Shown here: positions 43,060-50,883 of the stretch, piece by piece | How positions within the stretch are numbered: position 1 is the stretch's first letter | Layout: every line of letters starts with the position of its first letter | Notes under the pieces: generated by a model | Database searches by the model: none | Seen by the model: the letters and a program-made list of their open reading frames with translations, nothing else | What the model was told of the DNA's origin: nothing | Program-made: the position numbers and the translations under genes | Origin: Schauerella aestuarii | Lineage (GTDB): Bacteria; Pseudomonadota; Gammaproteobacteria; Burkholderiales; Burkholderiaceae_B | Length of the DNA: 64,000 nt | Reading direction: 5' to 3' | NCBI RefSeq assembly: GCF_009866805.1 | Contig: NZ_SIZW01000041.1 | Coordinates: 124,001 to 188,000 of the forward strand

Positions 43060-44097
43060 TTATTCCGAGGGCCGTCGGCGCATCGTCAGCGCAATGGGCA
43101 ACACGCCCAGGAGCAGGCCCAGCAGTAGAAGTTCGAGCGGGCCCCAGGTGTAAGGCAGCACCCAGGAGGCATCGATGAATGCCCACGCATAACCGGGATG
43201 CTGCGGATCGATGCGTGCCTGCACCGGCGTGCCCTGTTTGCGAGCGACCTCCGCATCCATACGGGCATCGGTGGGGAAGAACCTGAAATCCAGCGACTCG
43301 GCCTGGCCGCGATATGTTTGTCCTTGCCACGCGTAGCGAAAGCCACAGTCGATTTGATCGTGCCCTTTCCGCGTGCCGTAATAGCGATGCTCACACTCCA
43401 CAAGCGTGGCCGGCACGTTTTCAAGCGATGAAAAGCCCAGCAGCGAAACTGTCTTGCTCAAGCGATCGGATACGCCGTAGAGGCATACCAGCATCGCCAG
43501 CAGGATGATCGCGGTCCACAGGCGCCACAGATGGCGGGCGGCTTTGCGAGGTCTGTCGTTGATGGGCACGAGTTCATCGGTCGTGCGATCGAGCACATAG
43601 TCTGCACGCCTGTGCATGCTTGTGCGCGGCAAACGATATAACGCATAGCCCAGGGCGCCTGCGAGGATGGCGACCAGGAAGGCGCCGAGCGAAGGTGTGG
43701 CGAGCCAGCGCTCGTCGGGCGTGCTGGCCATTTTCTTATCGCGGTAAAACAGCTCTACCGTGCGGGTCTTGATGCCGCGCTGCGCCTGCAGTTCGCGATC
43801 GAGACTCGCCGGCGTTGCAAAGGGGCTTTTGCTGGTCCATACCGTAACGGGTGAGTGGAAGGCCGCATTCGCGTACGTGTAGTGCGCCAGACACCGGATG
43901 GCGTGCTCGCGCTTCACACCGTCACGCACCACGGTGCACGAATCGATCGATGCCGACACCCGAATGGGATCGTCGGCCCAGGTGGCAAATCTGGAGAAAG
44001 CGATTGGCGAAACGGTGTAGACGATCGCCACCAGCAACGCTGCGCCGGGCACGACAAAGCAGAAGACATTGGCGATGAGATGCTTCAACCGGTTCAT
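43060..44097 (-). CDS. DUF3592-like membrane protein with internal duplication
   Basis: 345-residue inner-membrane protein with four hydrophobic helices: one near the N-terminus (FCFVVPGAALLVAIVYTVSP), one near residues 140-158, one near 195-212 and one near the C-terminus. Between helices 1-2 and 3-4 lie two similar extracytoplasmic modules, each starting with a Cys pair region (IDSCTVVRDG...IRCLAHYTY and LVECEHRYYG...IDCGFRYAW). Each then has a FATPASLDRE/FFPTDARMDAE stretch. This suggests an ancient DUF3592 tandem duplication. Function unknown. Converges on the acetyltransferase gene. Confidence 0.7.
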   Translation of the reverse strand: MNRLKHLIANVFCFVVPGAALLVAIVYTVSPIAFSRFATWADDPIRVSASIDSCTVVRDGVKREHAIRCLAHYTYANAAFHSPVTVWTSKSPFATPASLDRELQAQRGIKTRTVELFYRDKKMASTPDERWLATPSLGAFLVAILAGALGYALYRLPRTSMHRRADYVLDRTTDELVPINDRPRKAARHLWRLWTAIILLAMLVCLYGVSDRLSKTVSLLGFSSLENVPATLVECEHRYYGTRKGHDQIDCGFRYAWQGQTYRGQAESLDFRFFPTDARMDAEVARKQGTPVQARIDPQHPGYAWAFIDASWVLPYTWGPLELLLLGLLLGVLPIALTMRRRPSE

Positions 44098-44323
44098 GCT
44101 TGCCGGTCCGAGGCTGGTCCGAGGTGGTCAGCATTCACACATGAATTCAAAACACGACTCCTCACTTTTCAGCCGGGTTGTGGCCCTTTGGCATTCGGGA
44201 TGGATTGCCAGCGCTCGGGCATCTTAATCGGCATGACCGATGTTCGGCCAACATTGACGCAGCCTGCACCACCCCAGGAAAACCCGTGTGGAATAAGTAG
44301 CGAAAACAATGGTTTACTGCAAC

Positions 44324-44347
44324 ATGGATCCAATATATTGGCTCCAT
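44324..44347. promoter_or_regulatory. Near-perfect 24-bp operator palindrome before Bug gene
   Basis: The sequence ATGGATCCAATATATTGG followed by CTCCAT is a 24-bp inverted repeat with a single mismatched pair. It lies about 107 bases before the Bug start codon, inside the 356-base intergenic region 44098-44453, which otherwise shows no gene. The AATATATT core could overlap a -10. The regulator is not evident in the window; GntR- or IclR-type proteins often control Bug genes. Confidence 0.65.
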
Positions 44348-44453
44348 TAGGGCCGTTGCTGTTGCGCTGATGCGGTGCCGCCGCGTGAGTGCCCGGTGCT
44401 GCCGCCGTTGCCGGATGCCTTCCGGTGCGCCTCCTTCACGTGAGAGTCCAACC

Positions 44454-45407
44454 ATGACGATGCTTCGCAGCCTGACCGCTTCAACGCTATTGCTGTTCGG
44501 CGTCACGGCCTATGCCGCCGACGCCTACCCTACGCACGCGATGGAATTGATGGTGGCCTACCAGGCCGGTGGTGGCAGCGACAACACCGCGCGCGCCATT
44601 GCCGAAGCAGCTCGTCCGCTCATGCCGCATCCACTCGTGGTGGTCAACAAACCTGGCGCAAGCGGCTCCATCGGCTGGGCCTACGTCGCCAATGCGCAAC
44701 CGGACGGCTACAAACTGGTGTTGATGACGCCGGAGATGCTCGTGGTGCCGCTATTGGGCATTGGCAAAACCACCATTGCCGACTTCCAGCCCGTTGCACG
44801 GTTCACCGACGACCCTTCTTCGGTAACCGTACGGGCCGATGCGCCCTGGGACACCCTTGAAGCGTTCCTCGACTACGCGCGCGCCAATCCGCAGAAGGTG
44901 ACGATTTCCAATGCCGGCATCGGCACGATTCCGCATATTGCGGCCGTCGCGTTGGGTGAGAAATCGAAAAGCACGTTTACGCACGTGCCGTATCAAGGCT
45001 CGTCACCCGCCATCATGGGATTGATTGCCGGCGACGTGCAAGCGACCACAGTGGCGTATGCCGAGTTGCGCCAGCACGTGGAAACCGGCAAGCTCAAAAC
45101 GCTCGCCGTGATGGCGCAGAAACGCGTGGCGGGACTGGACAATGTGCCCACGATGAAAGAGCGTGGTCTGGACCTCCAATACGGCGTGTGGCGCGGCATC
45201 GGCCTGCCGAAAGCCGCGCCTGCGGCGGTGCTCGAGAAATGGCGCGAGGTCGCGCGAGCGCTATCGCAAAATGCAGGATTTCAAACCACGATGGTCAAAC
45301 AGAACCTGACGCCGGCTTATGCCGACACGCCGGAATTCGTGGCAGAGATCGATCGGCAAAGCACGGCGTTCACCGCGCTTGTGCCCACCCTCAATATGAA
45401 AGACTGA
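44454..45407 (+). CDS. Bug/TctC-family periplasmic solute-binding protein
   Basis: 317 residues from ATG 44454 with a signal peptide (MTMLRSLTASTLLLFGVTAY, cleavage near AYAAD). Bug loops are variant: AYPTHAMELMVAYQAGGGSD (Ala-Tyr-Gln in place of VPFPPGG) and NKPGASGSIGWAYV, then TISNAGIGTIPHIAAVALGE. The variant first loop suggests a ligand different from the other Bug proteins here. A stand-alone gene preceded by a strong palindrome, divergent from the DUF3592-like gene, converging on the catecholate receptor gene. Confidence 0.88.
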   Translation: MTMLRSLTASTLLLFGVTAYAADAYPTHAMELMVAYQAGGGSDNTARAIAEAARPLMPHPLVVVNKPGASGSIGWAYVANAQPDGYKLVLMTPEMLVVPLLGIGKTTIADFQPVARFTDDPSSVTVRADAPWDTLEAFLDYARANPQKVTISNAGIGTIPHIAAVALGEKSKSTFTHVPYQGSSPAIMGLIAGDVQATTVAYAELRQHVETGKLKTLAVMAQKRVAGLDNVPTMKERGLDLQYGVWRGIGLPKAAPAAVLEKWREVARALSQNAGFQTTMVKQNLTPAYADTPEFVAEIDRQSTAFTALVPTLNMKD

Positions 45408-45423
45408 TCGATCTGTCGTGAAA

Positions 45424-45440
45424 GCCGCCGCTTCGGCGGC
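45424..45440 (-). terminator. Hairpin between Bug gene and catecholate receptor gene
   Basis: GCCGCCG-CTT-CGGCGGC makes a 7-bp GC stem. Read leftward it is followed by TTT, so it most likely terminates the leftward receptor gene (stop at 45453) and may also block the converging Bug transcript. Confidence 0.6.
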
Positions 45441-45452
45441 GGGGTGGTGCGC

Positions 45453-47654
45453 TTAGAACGATGCCGTCACCGTGGCGTAGTACGCGCGGCCCGGTTCGTT
45501 ATAGGTCGCGGCACCGGCTTCGGATCCACCGCCTTCGCGATAGAGCTTCTTGTCGAACAGATTGCTCACGCCCACGCGAAACTGCAGGTTCTTGTTGACC
45601 TTGTAGCCGGTGCTCAAACCCAACAGCGCGTACGGGCTCACGCTTTGCAAGCCGTCGCCGGTGCTTTCGTTGCCCGTGCGCAGGTTGAGCGTGGGCGCTT
45701 CCTGCTTGCCGAAGTAGGTCACGTTGGCCTGGAACGACAACTGTTCGGTATAGAACCAGTCGAGTGTGGAGTTCACCGTGTACTTCGGAATGATGCTCAG
45801 CGGCTCGCCGTTGTCCTTGTTTTTCGACTGCAGCATGTAGGTGAAGTTGGTGTTCCAGTCGAGCGTATTGGTCAACGGCACAAACAAATTGCCTTCCAAG
45901 CCTTCGACGACGGCCTTGCCGCTATTGGTCCATTGCAATACGCGCGAGCCGTTCGGCAGGCGATAAAGGAAATCGGTGCCCGCGACGATCTTGTTTTTGT
46001 AATCGTTGCGGAAGTACGCCGCGCTGGTGCGCCACGTACCGGTGTCGTACTCGAAACCGATTTCCTTGTTTACGCTGATCTCGGGACGCAAATCGTCGTT
46101 GCCGACGAGATAGCAGCCATTCGAGTTGGTTTGCGATGCCAGGCATCCATTGCCGCGGCTGTACAGCAAGTAGTTCGGGTTCGACTGGTAAAGGTTGGGC
46201 GCTTTATAGGCGCGTGCAATGCCGCCCTTCAGCGTCAGGCGATCCGTGGCCTGGAATGAGCTGTTCAGGCTTGGGCTCCAATTGGAGCCGAACTTGTCGC
46301 TGTGATCGAGCCGTACACCCGGCGTGAGGATGGTGCGGCTGCCGGCTTCCATATTGTTTTCGACGAAAAGCGCGTAGCTGTTTTGCTTGGTCTTCGATTC
46401 GCGATCGGCATAGCCCGTATTGCCGATCGAGCCGCTGCCGTAGGTCTGCCGCGTGCCGCTGGGATCGTCCAGCGATTCGCGCAGATACTCGGCGCCTACC
46501 GTGGCCACTTGTTTGACGCCGAGCGTAAACGGTACGTTCACTTCGCCGGCCGTGCGCAGATTGCGCAACCGCGCCGTCGAAAATCCCATGTCGACCGGTG
46601 CACCTTCCGGTCCACCCGCCAAGCCTTCCTGCTGACGCGAGTTGCGCGTGTAGTCGTAGCCGATCGACGCGCGCGAGGTGCCCCAGCTGTAATCGCCGCG
46701 ATGGGTCAAGCCCAGCGTTTCGCGATACATGCGATTGGTTTCCGTACCGTAGAGGCTATCCGAAAACGCACTGTTGACGTTATTCATCGTGTCGCCGGCG
46801 TAATCGTTGCCTTGGCGGCTATATCCAAAATCGAAATCCAGCGCATTGCGCGCATCGGCTTGCCACGAAAACGTCGAGCGAAAATCCTTGTTCGTCACGC
46901 CTTCACGACCGGAGGTCGACACGACGCCGTTTGCGCCTTCATCCGCGCGCCCGGCATTGATATCACGCGCATCGGCATTGGTTTTGTTGTAGTTGCCGGA
47001 CAGGCGGAAACTCACGGTATCCGACAGCGGTCCGCTCAAGCGGATGCCGACGCGATTGGTATTGCCCTCGTCGGTATTTTCCGGTTGATTCAGGTAGTAC
47101 GTCATCGATCCCGAAAGCTTGTCGGTCGGGCGTTTGGTAATGATGTTGACCACGCCGCCCATGGCGCCGGAACCATAGCGTGCGGCAGCCGGTCCGCGAA
47201 TGACTTCGATGCGTTCGACTTCCTCGGCAGGCACCCAGTTGGTGTCGCCGCGCGTATCGCGGTCGCCGTCCCAGCCGTAACGCACGGCATTGCGCGAGCT
47301 CACCGGTTTGCCGTCGACCAGAATCAACGTGTTTTCCGGACCCATGCCGCGGATGTCGATCTGACGGTTATTGCCGCGCGCGCCGCTGGCGCTGTTGCCG
47401 GTCAGGTTCACGCCGGGCGCGCGGCGAATGATGTCCGACAAGTCATTGGTGGGGGGGCGGCGCTCGATTTCGGCCGCGGTAATGGTGGAGGCGCCCAACG
47501 ACTCCTTGATCTCGTCCTCGGCCGTGCCGAGCACTTGCACGGTGTCCATTTCCTGGACGGCAGAGGGCGGCAGAACCTGGGCAAACGCGGCCCCTGACGT
47601 GACGAGAAACACCGCCGCACTGGCGTAGCGGAGGGTGAAAAGGGGCGGGCGCAT
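45453..47654 (-). CDS. bfeA: TonB-dependent ferric enterobactin-type receptor (FepA/BfeA-like)
   Basis: 733-residue outer-membrane receptor with a signal peptide ending near GAAFAQ. The plug has IIRRAPGVNLTGNSASGARG, RQIDIRGMGPENTLILVDGK, the RYGWDGDRDTRGDTNWVPAE stretch characteristic of FepA/PfeA/BfeA catecholate receptors, and ARYGSGAMGGVVNIITKRP. The barrel contains a Cys pair in one extracellular loop (GNGCLASQTNSNGCYLVG), as in FepA relatives, and ends in VTASF. A Fur-like box lies just upstream, and a divergent AraC regulator matches the Bordetella bfeA-bfeR arrangement, in which the regulator senses ferric catecholates. Confidence 0.88.
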   Translation of the reverse strand: MRPPLFTLRYASAAVFLVTSGAAFAQVLPPSAVQEMDTVQVLGTAEDEIKESLGASTITAAEIERRPPTNDLSDIIRRAPGVNLTGNSASGARGNNRQIDIRGMGPENTLILVDGKPVSSRNAVRYGWDGDRDTRGDTNWVPAEEVERIEVIRGPAAARYGSGAMGGVVNIITKRPTDKLSGSMTYYLNQPENTDEGNTNRVGIRLSGPLSDTVSFRLSGNYNKTNADARDINAGRADEGANGVVSTSGREGVTNKDFRSTFSWQADARNALDFDFGYSRQGNDYAGDTMNNVNSAFSDSLYGTETNRMYRETLGLTHRGDYSWGTSRASIGYDYTRNSRQQEGLAGGPEGAPVDMGFSTARLRNLRTAGEVNVPFTLGVKQVATVGAEYLRESLDDPSGTRQTYGSGSIGNTGYADRESKTKQNSYALFVENNMEAGSRTILTPGVRLDHSDKFGSNWSPSLNSSFQATDRLTLKGGIARAYKAPNLYQSNPNYLLYSRGNGCLASQTNSNGCYLVGNDDLRPEISVNKEIGFEYDTGTWRTSAAYFRNDYKNKIVAGTDFLYRLPNGSRVLQWTNSGKAVVEGLEGNLFVPLTNTLDWNTNFTYMLQSKNKDNGEPLSIIPKYTVNSTLDWFYTEQLSFQANVTYFGKQEAPTLNLRTGNESTGDGLQSVSPYALLGLSTGYKVNKNLQFRVGVSNLFDKKLYREGGGSEAGAATYNEPGRAYYATVTASF

Positions 47655-47681
47655 CCTGATTTCCTTAAAGAATTTCTAATT

Positions 47682-47700
47682 AAGAATGATTGTTATTGTT
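47682..47700. promoter_or_regulatory. Candidate Fur box in bfeA-araC intergenic region
   Basis: AAGAATGATTGTTATTGTT agrees with the 19-bp Fur consensus at about 12 positions, within a locally AT-rich stretch 28 bases before the receptor start codon. Iron-replete Fur would repress the receptor and possibly the divergent regulator. Confidence 0.65.
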
Positions 47701-47835
47701 TTTTAGCGATGGCATTATGTCAGGACTCGTTCAGGAAAAGCTTTGCGCAAACACCTGTTCGCTTTGTGAAATCGCCGAGTCATCCGGCCCTCAATCCGGA
47801 TGCAACCACGGCCGCTACCGCCACGCGTTTTGCCT

Positions 47836-48855
47836 ATGTTGTCTATGTCTGGTGTGACCACGCCCTATGCGGGCCACACAGTGCGTTTCCACTCCGGCCA
47901 CACCACCGCGCAGTATTACGTGCGCGCGCCGTTGGGCGTGGAGCCCACTCTGGATGGACTGTTCGACGCCACGGAGTTGGCAGCGGGTTTGCGTCTATTG
48001 CGCGTGGACTTGAAAGACGTGCGCGGTGTGAATGTGCACGGCACGCTCGAGCCGGGGTTGCGCATTGCACTGGTGATCGGCGGGAAATCCGATGTGAGCT
48101 ATGGCGATCGCCGATTGGTGCTGGATCCCGCGCAGGATCAGGCCGCCCGCGGATCGATCGTGTCGCTCAAGCGTCGCGAATCGTTTTTCAGACAATCCCG
48201 GCGAGGCGAGCGCGAACGCACCGCGGCGTTGACGCTGAGCACTACCTGGTTGCAAAGCCGTCTGGGCATCGACCTCACCCACAACGCGTTCTTTGCGCGC
48301 CATCTTGCCGCACGCACCTGGACGCCTTCACAACAAGCGGTGACGCTCGTCGAACAGATGCTGCGGCCACCCGAACTCTCGCCGGCGTTGTGGCGCCTGT
48401 ATCTCGAGTCGCGGGCATTGGATGTGATCGTCGAAGCGCTAAGCTGCTTCGAGCCAAAATCCGTAAGTTCGCTGCCGGACGCAACGGCATGGCAACTCGT
48501 GCGCGGAACATCGCCCACTGCATCGCTGCGCGAGCGCGATCGCATGCGGATGTGCGAGGTGCGCGACCTGCTTGATAGCGCGGAAGCGGAGTCGCTCTCG
48601 CTGCACGACATTGCGCAGCGCGCGTGCGTAAGCGTCAATACGTTGCAACGTCATTTTCGCGCGACGTGGGGCAAGACGGTCGTGAACTACTTGCGCGATG
48701 CGCGGCTGATGCGCGCACGCGTGGCGTTGGAACGCGATGGTGCCACGGTGGGTGAGGCCGCTGACATCGCCGGCTACACGAGCGCCGCCAATTTCGCGAC
48801 GGCGTTCAAGCGCTGTTTCGACATCTCGCCGGGGCAAGTGCGCTCGCGGCGGTGA
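47836..48855 (+). CDS. AraC-family regulator (BfeR/PchR-like)
   Basis: 339 residues from ATG 47836; starts at 47800 or 47845 are also possible and none has a clear ribosome-binding site. The C-terminal double helix-turn-helix of AraC proteins is visible: LSLHDIAQRACVSVNTLQRH and GATVGEAADIAGYTSAANFA then FKRCFDISPGQVR. The N-terminal part resembles the sensing domain of PchR-type siderophore regulators. Divergent from the catecholate receptor, which it probably activates in response to the bound ferric siderophore. Confidence 0.85.
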   Translation: MLSMSGVTTPYAGHTVRFHSGHTTAQYYVRAPLGVEPTLDGLFDATELAAGLRLLRVDLKDVRGVNVHGTLEPGLRIALVIGGKSDVSYGDRRLVLDPAQDQAARGSIVSLKRRESFFRQSRRGERERTAALTLSTTWLQSRLGIDLTHNAFFARHLAARTWTPSQQAVTLVEQMLRPPELSPALWRLYLESRALDVIVEALSCFEPKSVSSLPDATAWQLVRGTSPTASLRERDRMRMCEVRDLLDSAEAESLSLHDIAQRACVSVNTLQRHFRATWGKTVVNYLRDARLMRARVALERDGATVGEAADIAGYTSAANFATAFKRCFDISPGQVRSRR

Positions 48856-48934
48856 CGGCACGTTTCGAATGCTCGCGATTGAATAGCCAGCGACGAACAT
48901 CACGCAATGCGGCAAGGCGATATTGGGCAAGATG

Positions 48935-48962
48935 ATCGTGCGCGGCACGCACCGCGCACGAT
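48935..48962. terminator. Long GC hairpin between converging araC and Bug genes
   Basis: ATCGTGCGCGG and CCGCGCACGAT form a perfect 11-bp stem with loop CACGCA, between converging stop codons (48855 and 49002). No T-tract on either side, so its efficiency is uncertain; a looser second inverted repeat (GTCAATGAGG ... CCTCATTCGTTGAC, 48963-49000) follows immediately. Confidence 0.5.
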
Positions 48963-49001
48963 GTCAATGAGGGCCTATGCAAGCGTCCTCATTCGTTGAC
49001 A

Positions 49002-49985
49002 TCAATCCACCGTCGCGCCCGACAGCTTGACCACCTCGGCCCAGCGTTTCACGTCGGCCTCGTGCACCTTCTTGAAGGCTTCCGGACTGGGATCCGCGGC
49101 GGGGGCGATACCTTGCGTATCGGTGAGCCACGACTTGAATTCCGGCGTTTGAATGATGCGCACCACTTCGGCGCTCATCTTTTTCTGAATCGCTTCAGGC
49201 AATTTCGCCGGGCCCATCAGGCCATACCACGTGCTGCTCTCATAGCCGGCCAAGCCGCAGCCATCGGCAATCGTCGGCACGCCGGGCAGCGCCGGGATCG
49301 GTTTGGACACGGTGACGCCCAGGGCGCGCACCTTTCCGCCCTTCACGGCTGCAATACTGGGGGCGGACTGATTGAACATGAAGTCGACTTCGCCAGCCAG
49401 CAGCGCCGTCATGGCGGGACCTTGGCCGCGATATGGCACATGCACGATCTCCAGTTTGCCCATGTTGCCGAACAGCGCGCCAGCCAAATGGCCTGATGCG
49501 CCATTGCCCGTGGAGGCGTAATTCAGCTTGCCCGGATTCTTGCGGGCGATGGCCATCAGGTCCTGGCACGATTTCACGTCGGGGTATTTGTCGGTATTGA
49601 CGAGCAACACATTGGGCACGTCACCCAGCAGGGCGATGTGCGTGAAGTCGCGTTGAACGTCGAACGGCAGGCTCTTGTAGAGCGCTGCGTTGATCGCGTG
49701 CGTGCCGGCCGTGGCAAACAGGAACGTATAGCCGTCGGGGGCGGCGCGGGCCACGATGTCGGAGGCCACGTTGCCGCCGGCGCCGGTACGGTTGTCGGAC
49801 ACGATCGGCACGTTCCAGGCGGCGGTGAGTTCCTGGCCCAGCTTGCGGGTGTAGATATCGGTGCCGGCGCCTCCGGGGAAGCCTCCGACGATGGTGATGG
49901 CACGGGTAGGCCAGGCGGCCTCTTGGGCGACGGCAGGCGCGTTGACGGCAAGCGCCACGGCCGCGGCAAGTACTAAACGCAACAT
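49002..49985 (-). CDS. Bug/TctC-family periplasmic solute-binding protein
   Basis: 327 residues from the ATG complementary to 49983-49985, preceded by AAGGGGAACC. Signal peptide MLRLVLAAAVALAVNAPAVA, then WPTRAITIVGGFPGGAGTDI (a GGFPGGAGTD ligand loop differing from the usual PFPPGGSTD) and DNRTGAGGNVASDIV. It ends AEVVKLSGATVD. Single-gene leftward unit. The promoter region 49986-50157 contains CTGTATACAG (50139-50148), a perfect 10-bp palindrome reminiscent of GntR sites, in an AT-rich stretch. Ligand unknown. Confidence 0.88.
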   Translation of the reverse strand: MLRLVLAAAVALAVNAPAVAQEAAWPTRAITIVGGFPGGAGTDIYTRKLGQELTAAWNVPIVSDNRTGAGGNVASDIVARAAPDGYTFLFATAGTHAINAALYKSLPFDVQRDFTHIALLGDVPNVLLVNTDKYPDVKSCQDLMAIARKNPGKLNYASTGNGASGHLAGALFGNMGKLEIVHVPYRGQGPAMTALLAGEVDFMFNQSAPSIAAVKGGKVRALGVTVSKPIPALPGVPTIADGCGLAGYESSTWYGLMGPAKLPEAIQKKMSAEVVRIIQTPEFKSWLTDTQGIAPAADPSPEAFKKVHEADVKRWAEVVKLSGATVD

Positions 49986-50138
49986 GATTGGGTTCCCCTT
50001 GTTGTTGTGCGTAAAGAAAGCGGACCTCCAGTAAATCGGAGGCACGTTGCACACGTTCAGACCGTCGCGTTAACAGCCGAGGCCTTGCAAACATGCGCAG
50101 GCTAGATGTCACAAATTAATTATGCCGTGAATACGTGC

Positions 50139-50148
50139 CTGTATACAG
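50139..50148. promoter_or_regulatory. Short palindrome upstream of Bug gene
   Basis: CTGTATACAG is a perfect 10-bp palindrome about 155 bases upstream of the leftward Bug gene. Similar cores occur in sites of GntR/FCD regulators. Short and unsupported otherwise. Apart from this and the fragment below, the 524 bases between the Bug gene and the small membrane-protein gene show no gene. Confidence 0.3.
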
Positions 50149-50277
50149 CTTCGTTTCATGCTCGTTTTCCCCAGTCATCCTGCTGCATGCTGGCGGGTCC
50201 AGGCCATTTGTTTCAAGGCGCCACGACCCGCCGCGCCTGATCCAACCGCTGTGATCGGGCCAGGATGCTTGTCGGGC

Positions 50278-50436
50278 CTAAGCGGCGATTGTTCTGCACG
50301 CTGCGTACTTCCCGCCAGAGACATGCGCTTGCAGCCATCCAAAAGGCTTACTGCTTCGTACGTATTCTTTAGGATTGGAAGGCGGCTTATCTTTGAACCA
50401 AGTGAAGCCAATCTTTCTGCTTTGTAACGAGTGATA
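50278..50436 (-). pseudogene. Possible gene fragment in AT-richer stretch
   Basis: On the minus strand a frame ending at TAG (complement of 50278-50280) reads about 52 residues with protein-like composition (FTWFKDKPPSNPKEYVRS, KPFGWLQAHVSGGKYAAC). The interval 50335-50435 is visibly lower in GC than its surroundings. No ribosome-binding site or plausible start. I do not recognise the family. It may be the 3' remnant of an acquired gene, or chance. Confidence 0.25.
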
Positions 50437-50509
50437 CCCCTCGCAAGCAGCCGGCATTTCAGGCGTGCCGCTCGCTACGCTTCGGGCCTCGACCAATAAG
50501 GAGAAGTCC

Positions 50510-50782
50510 TTGTCCACCACTGCAGCATCATCGAATTCCTGTCCAACACCATCCAAGCGCTCGTCCGGATGGCTGCGGGTACTTGTGGTCGTGGCCACCG
50601 TCATCGGACTGTATGCCGTCGATGGGCCGTCCAAAGGGCAGGTCAGTGCCAGCGATGCCGTCACGCATCCAGACAAGCCGATGACCGACAGCGCAAAGGT
50701 ATCCGGTTTGGGCGCAAGCACCGTCTCTGGACTCGGCGTGAACGGCGTGGCCGGATTGAACGGTTCGGGTGTTCGCAAGTAA
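50510..50782 (+). CDS. Small single-pass membrane protein with Gly/Ser/Val repeats
   Basis: 90 residues if started at TTG 50510, which is preceded at suitable distance by AAGGAGA. A Ser-rich N-terminus is followed by one hydrophobic helix (WLRVLVVVATVIGLYAV) and a secreted tail with repeated VSGLG/VNGVAGLNGSG units. No family recognised. It lies 33 bases before the response-regulator-type box that heads the ABC-transporter operon, so it is probably a separate short transcript or the end of a leader transcript. The opposite strand is also open here, which lowers certainty. Confidence 0.5.
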   Translation: MSTTAASSNSCPTPSKRSSGWLRVLVVVATVIGLYAVDGPSKGQVSASDAVTHPDKPMTDSAKVSGLGASTVSGLGVNGVAGLNGSGVRK

Positions 50783-50815
50783 GCGGCGATTCTTTTCTCT
50801 GGAGTCTCCGCTCTC

Positions 50816-50832
50816 CTTAAGTCTCTCTTAAG
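50816..50832 (+). promoter_or_regulatory. PmrA/QseB-type box before ABC transporter-two-component operon
   Basis: CTTAAG-TCTCT-CTTAAG is an exact direct repeat with 5-base spacing, matching the known PmrA/QseB-class binding pattern (YTTAAK-N5-YTTAAK). It lies 51 bases before the ABC transporter start. The two-component genes at the end of this operon probably act on it, giving autoregulation. Confidence 0.75.
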
Positions 50833-50883
50833 TCGTCAGGCGAACAATCGGTCGGGTCTTGAATCGATCGACAGGCCGCCGCG

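Noticed and set aside
46302-47597. 431-codon plus-strand frame opposite the catecholate receptor
   Set aside because: Antisense shadow of a receptor with intact plug and barrel motifs.
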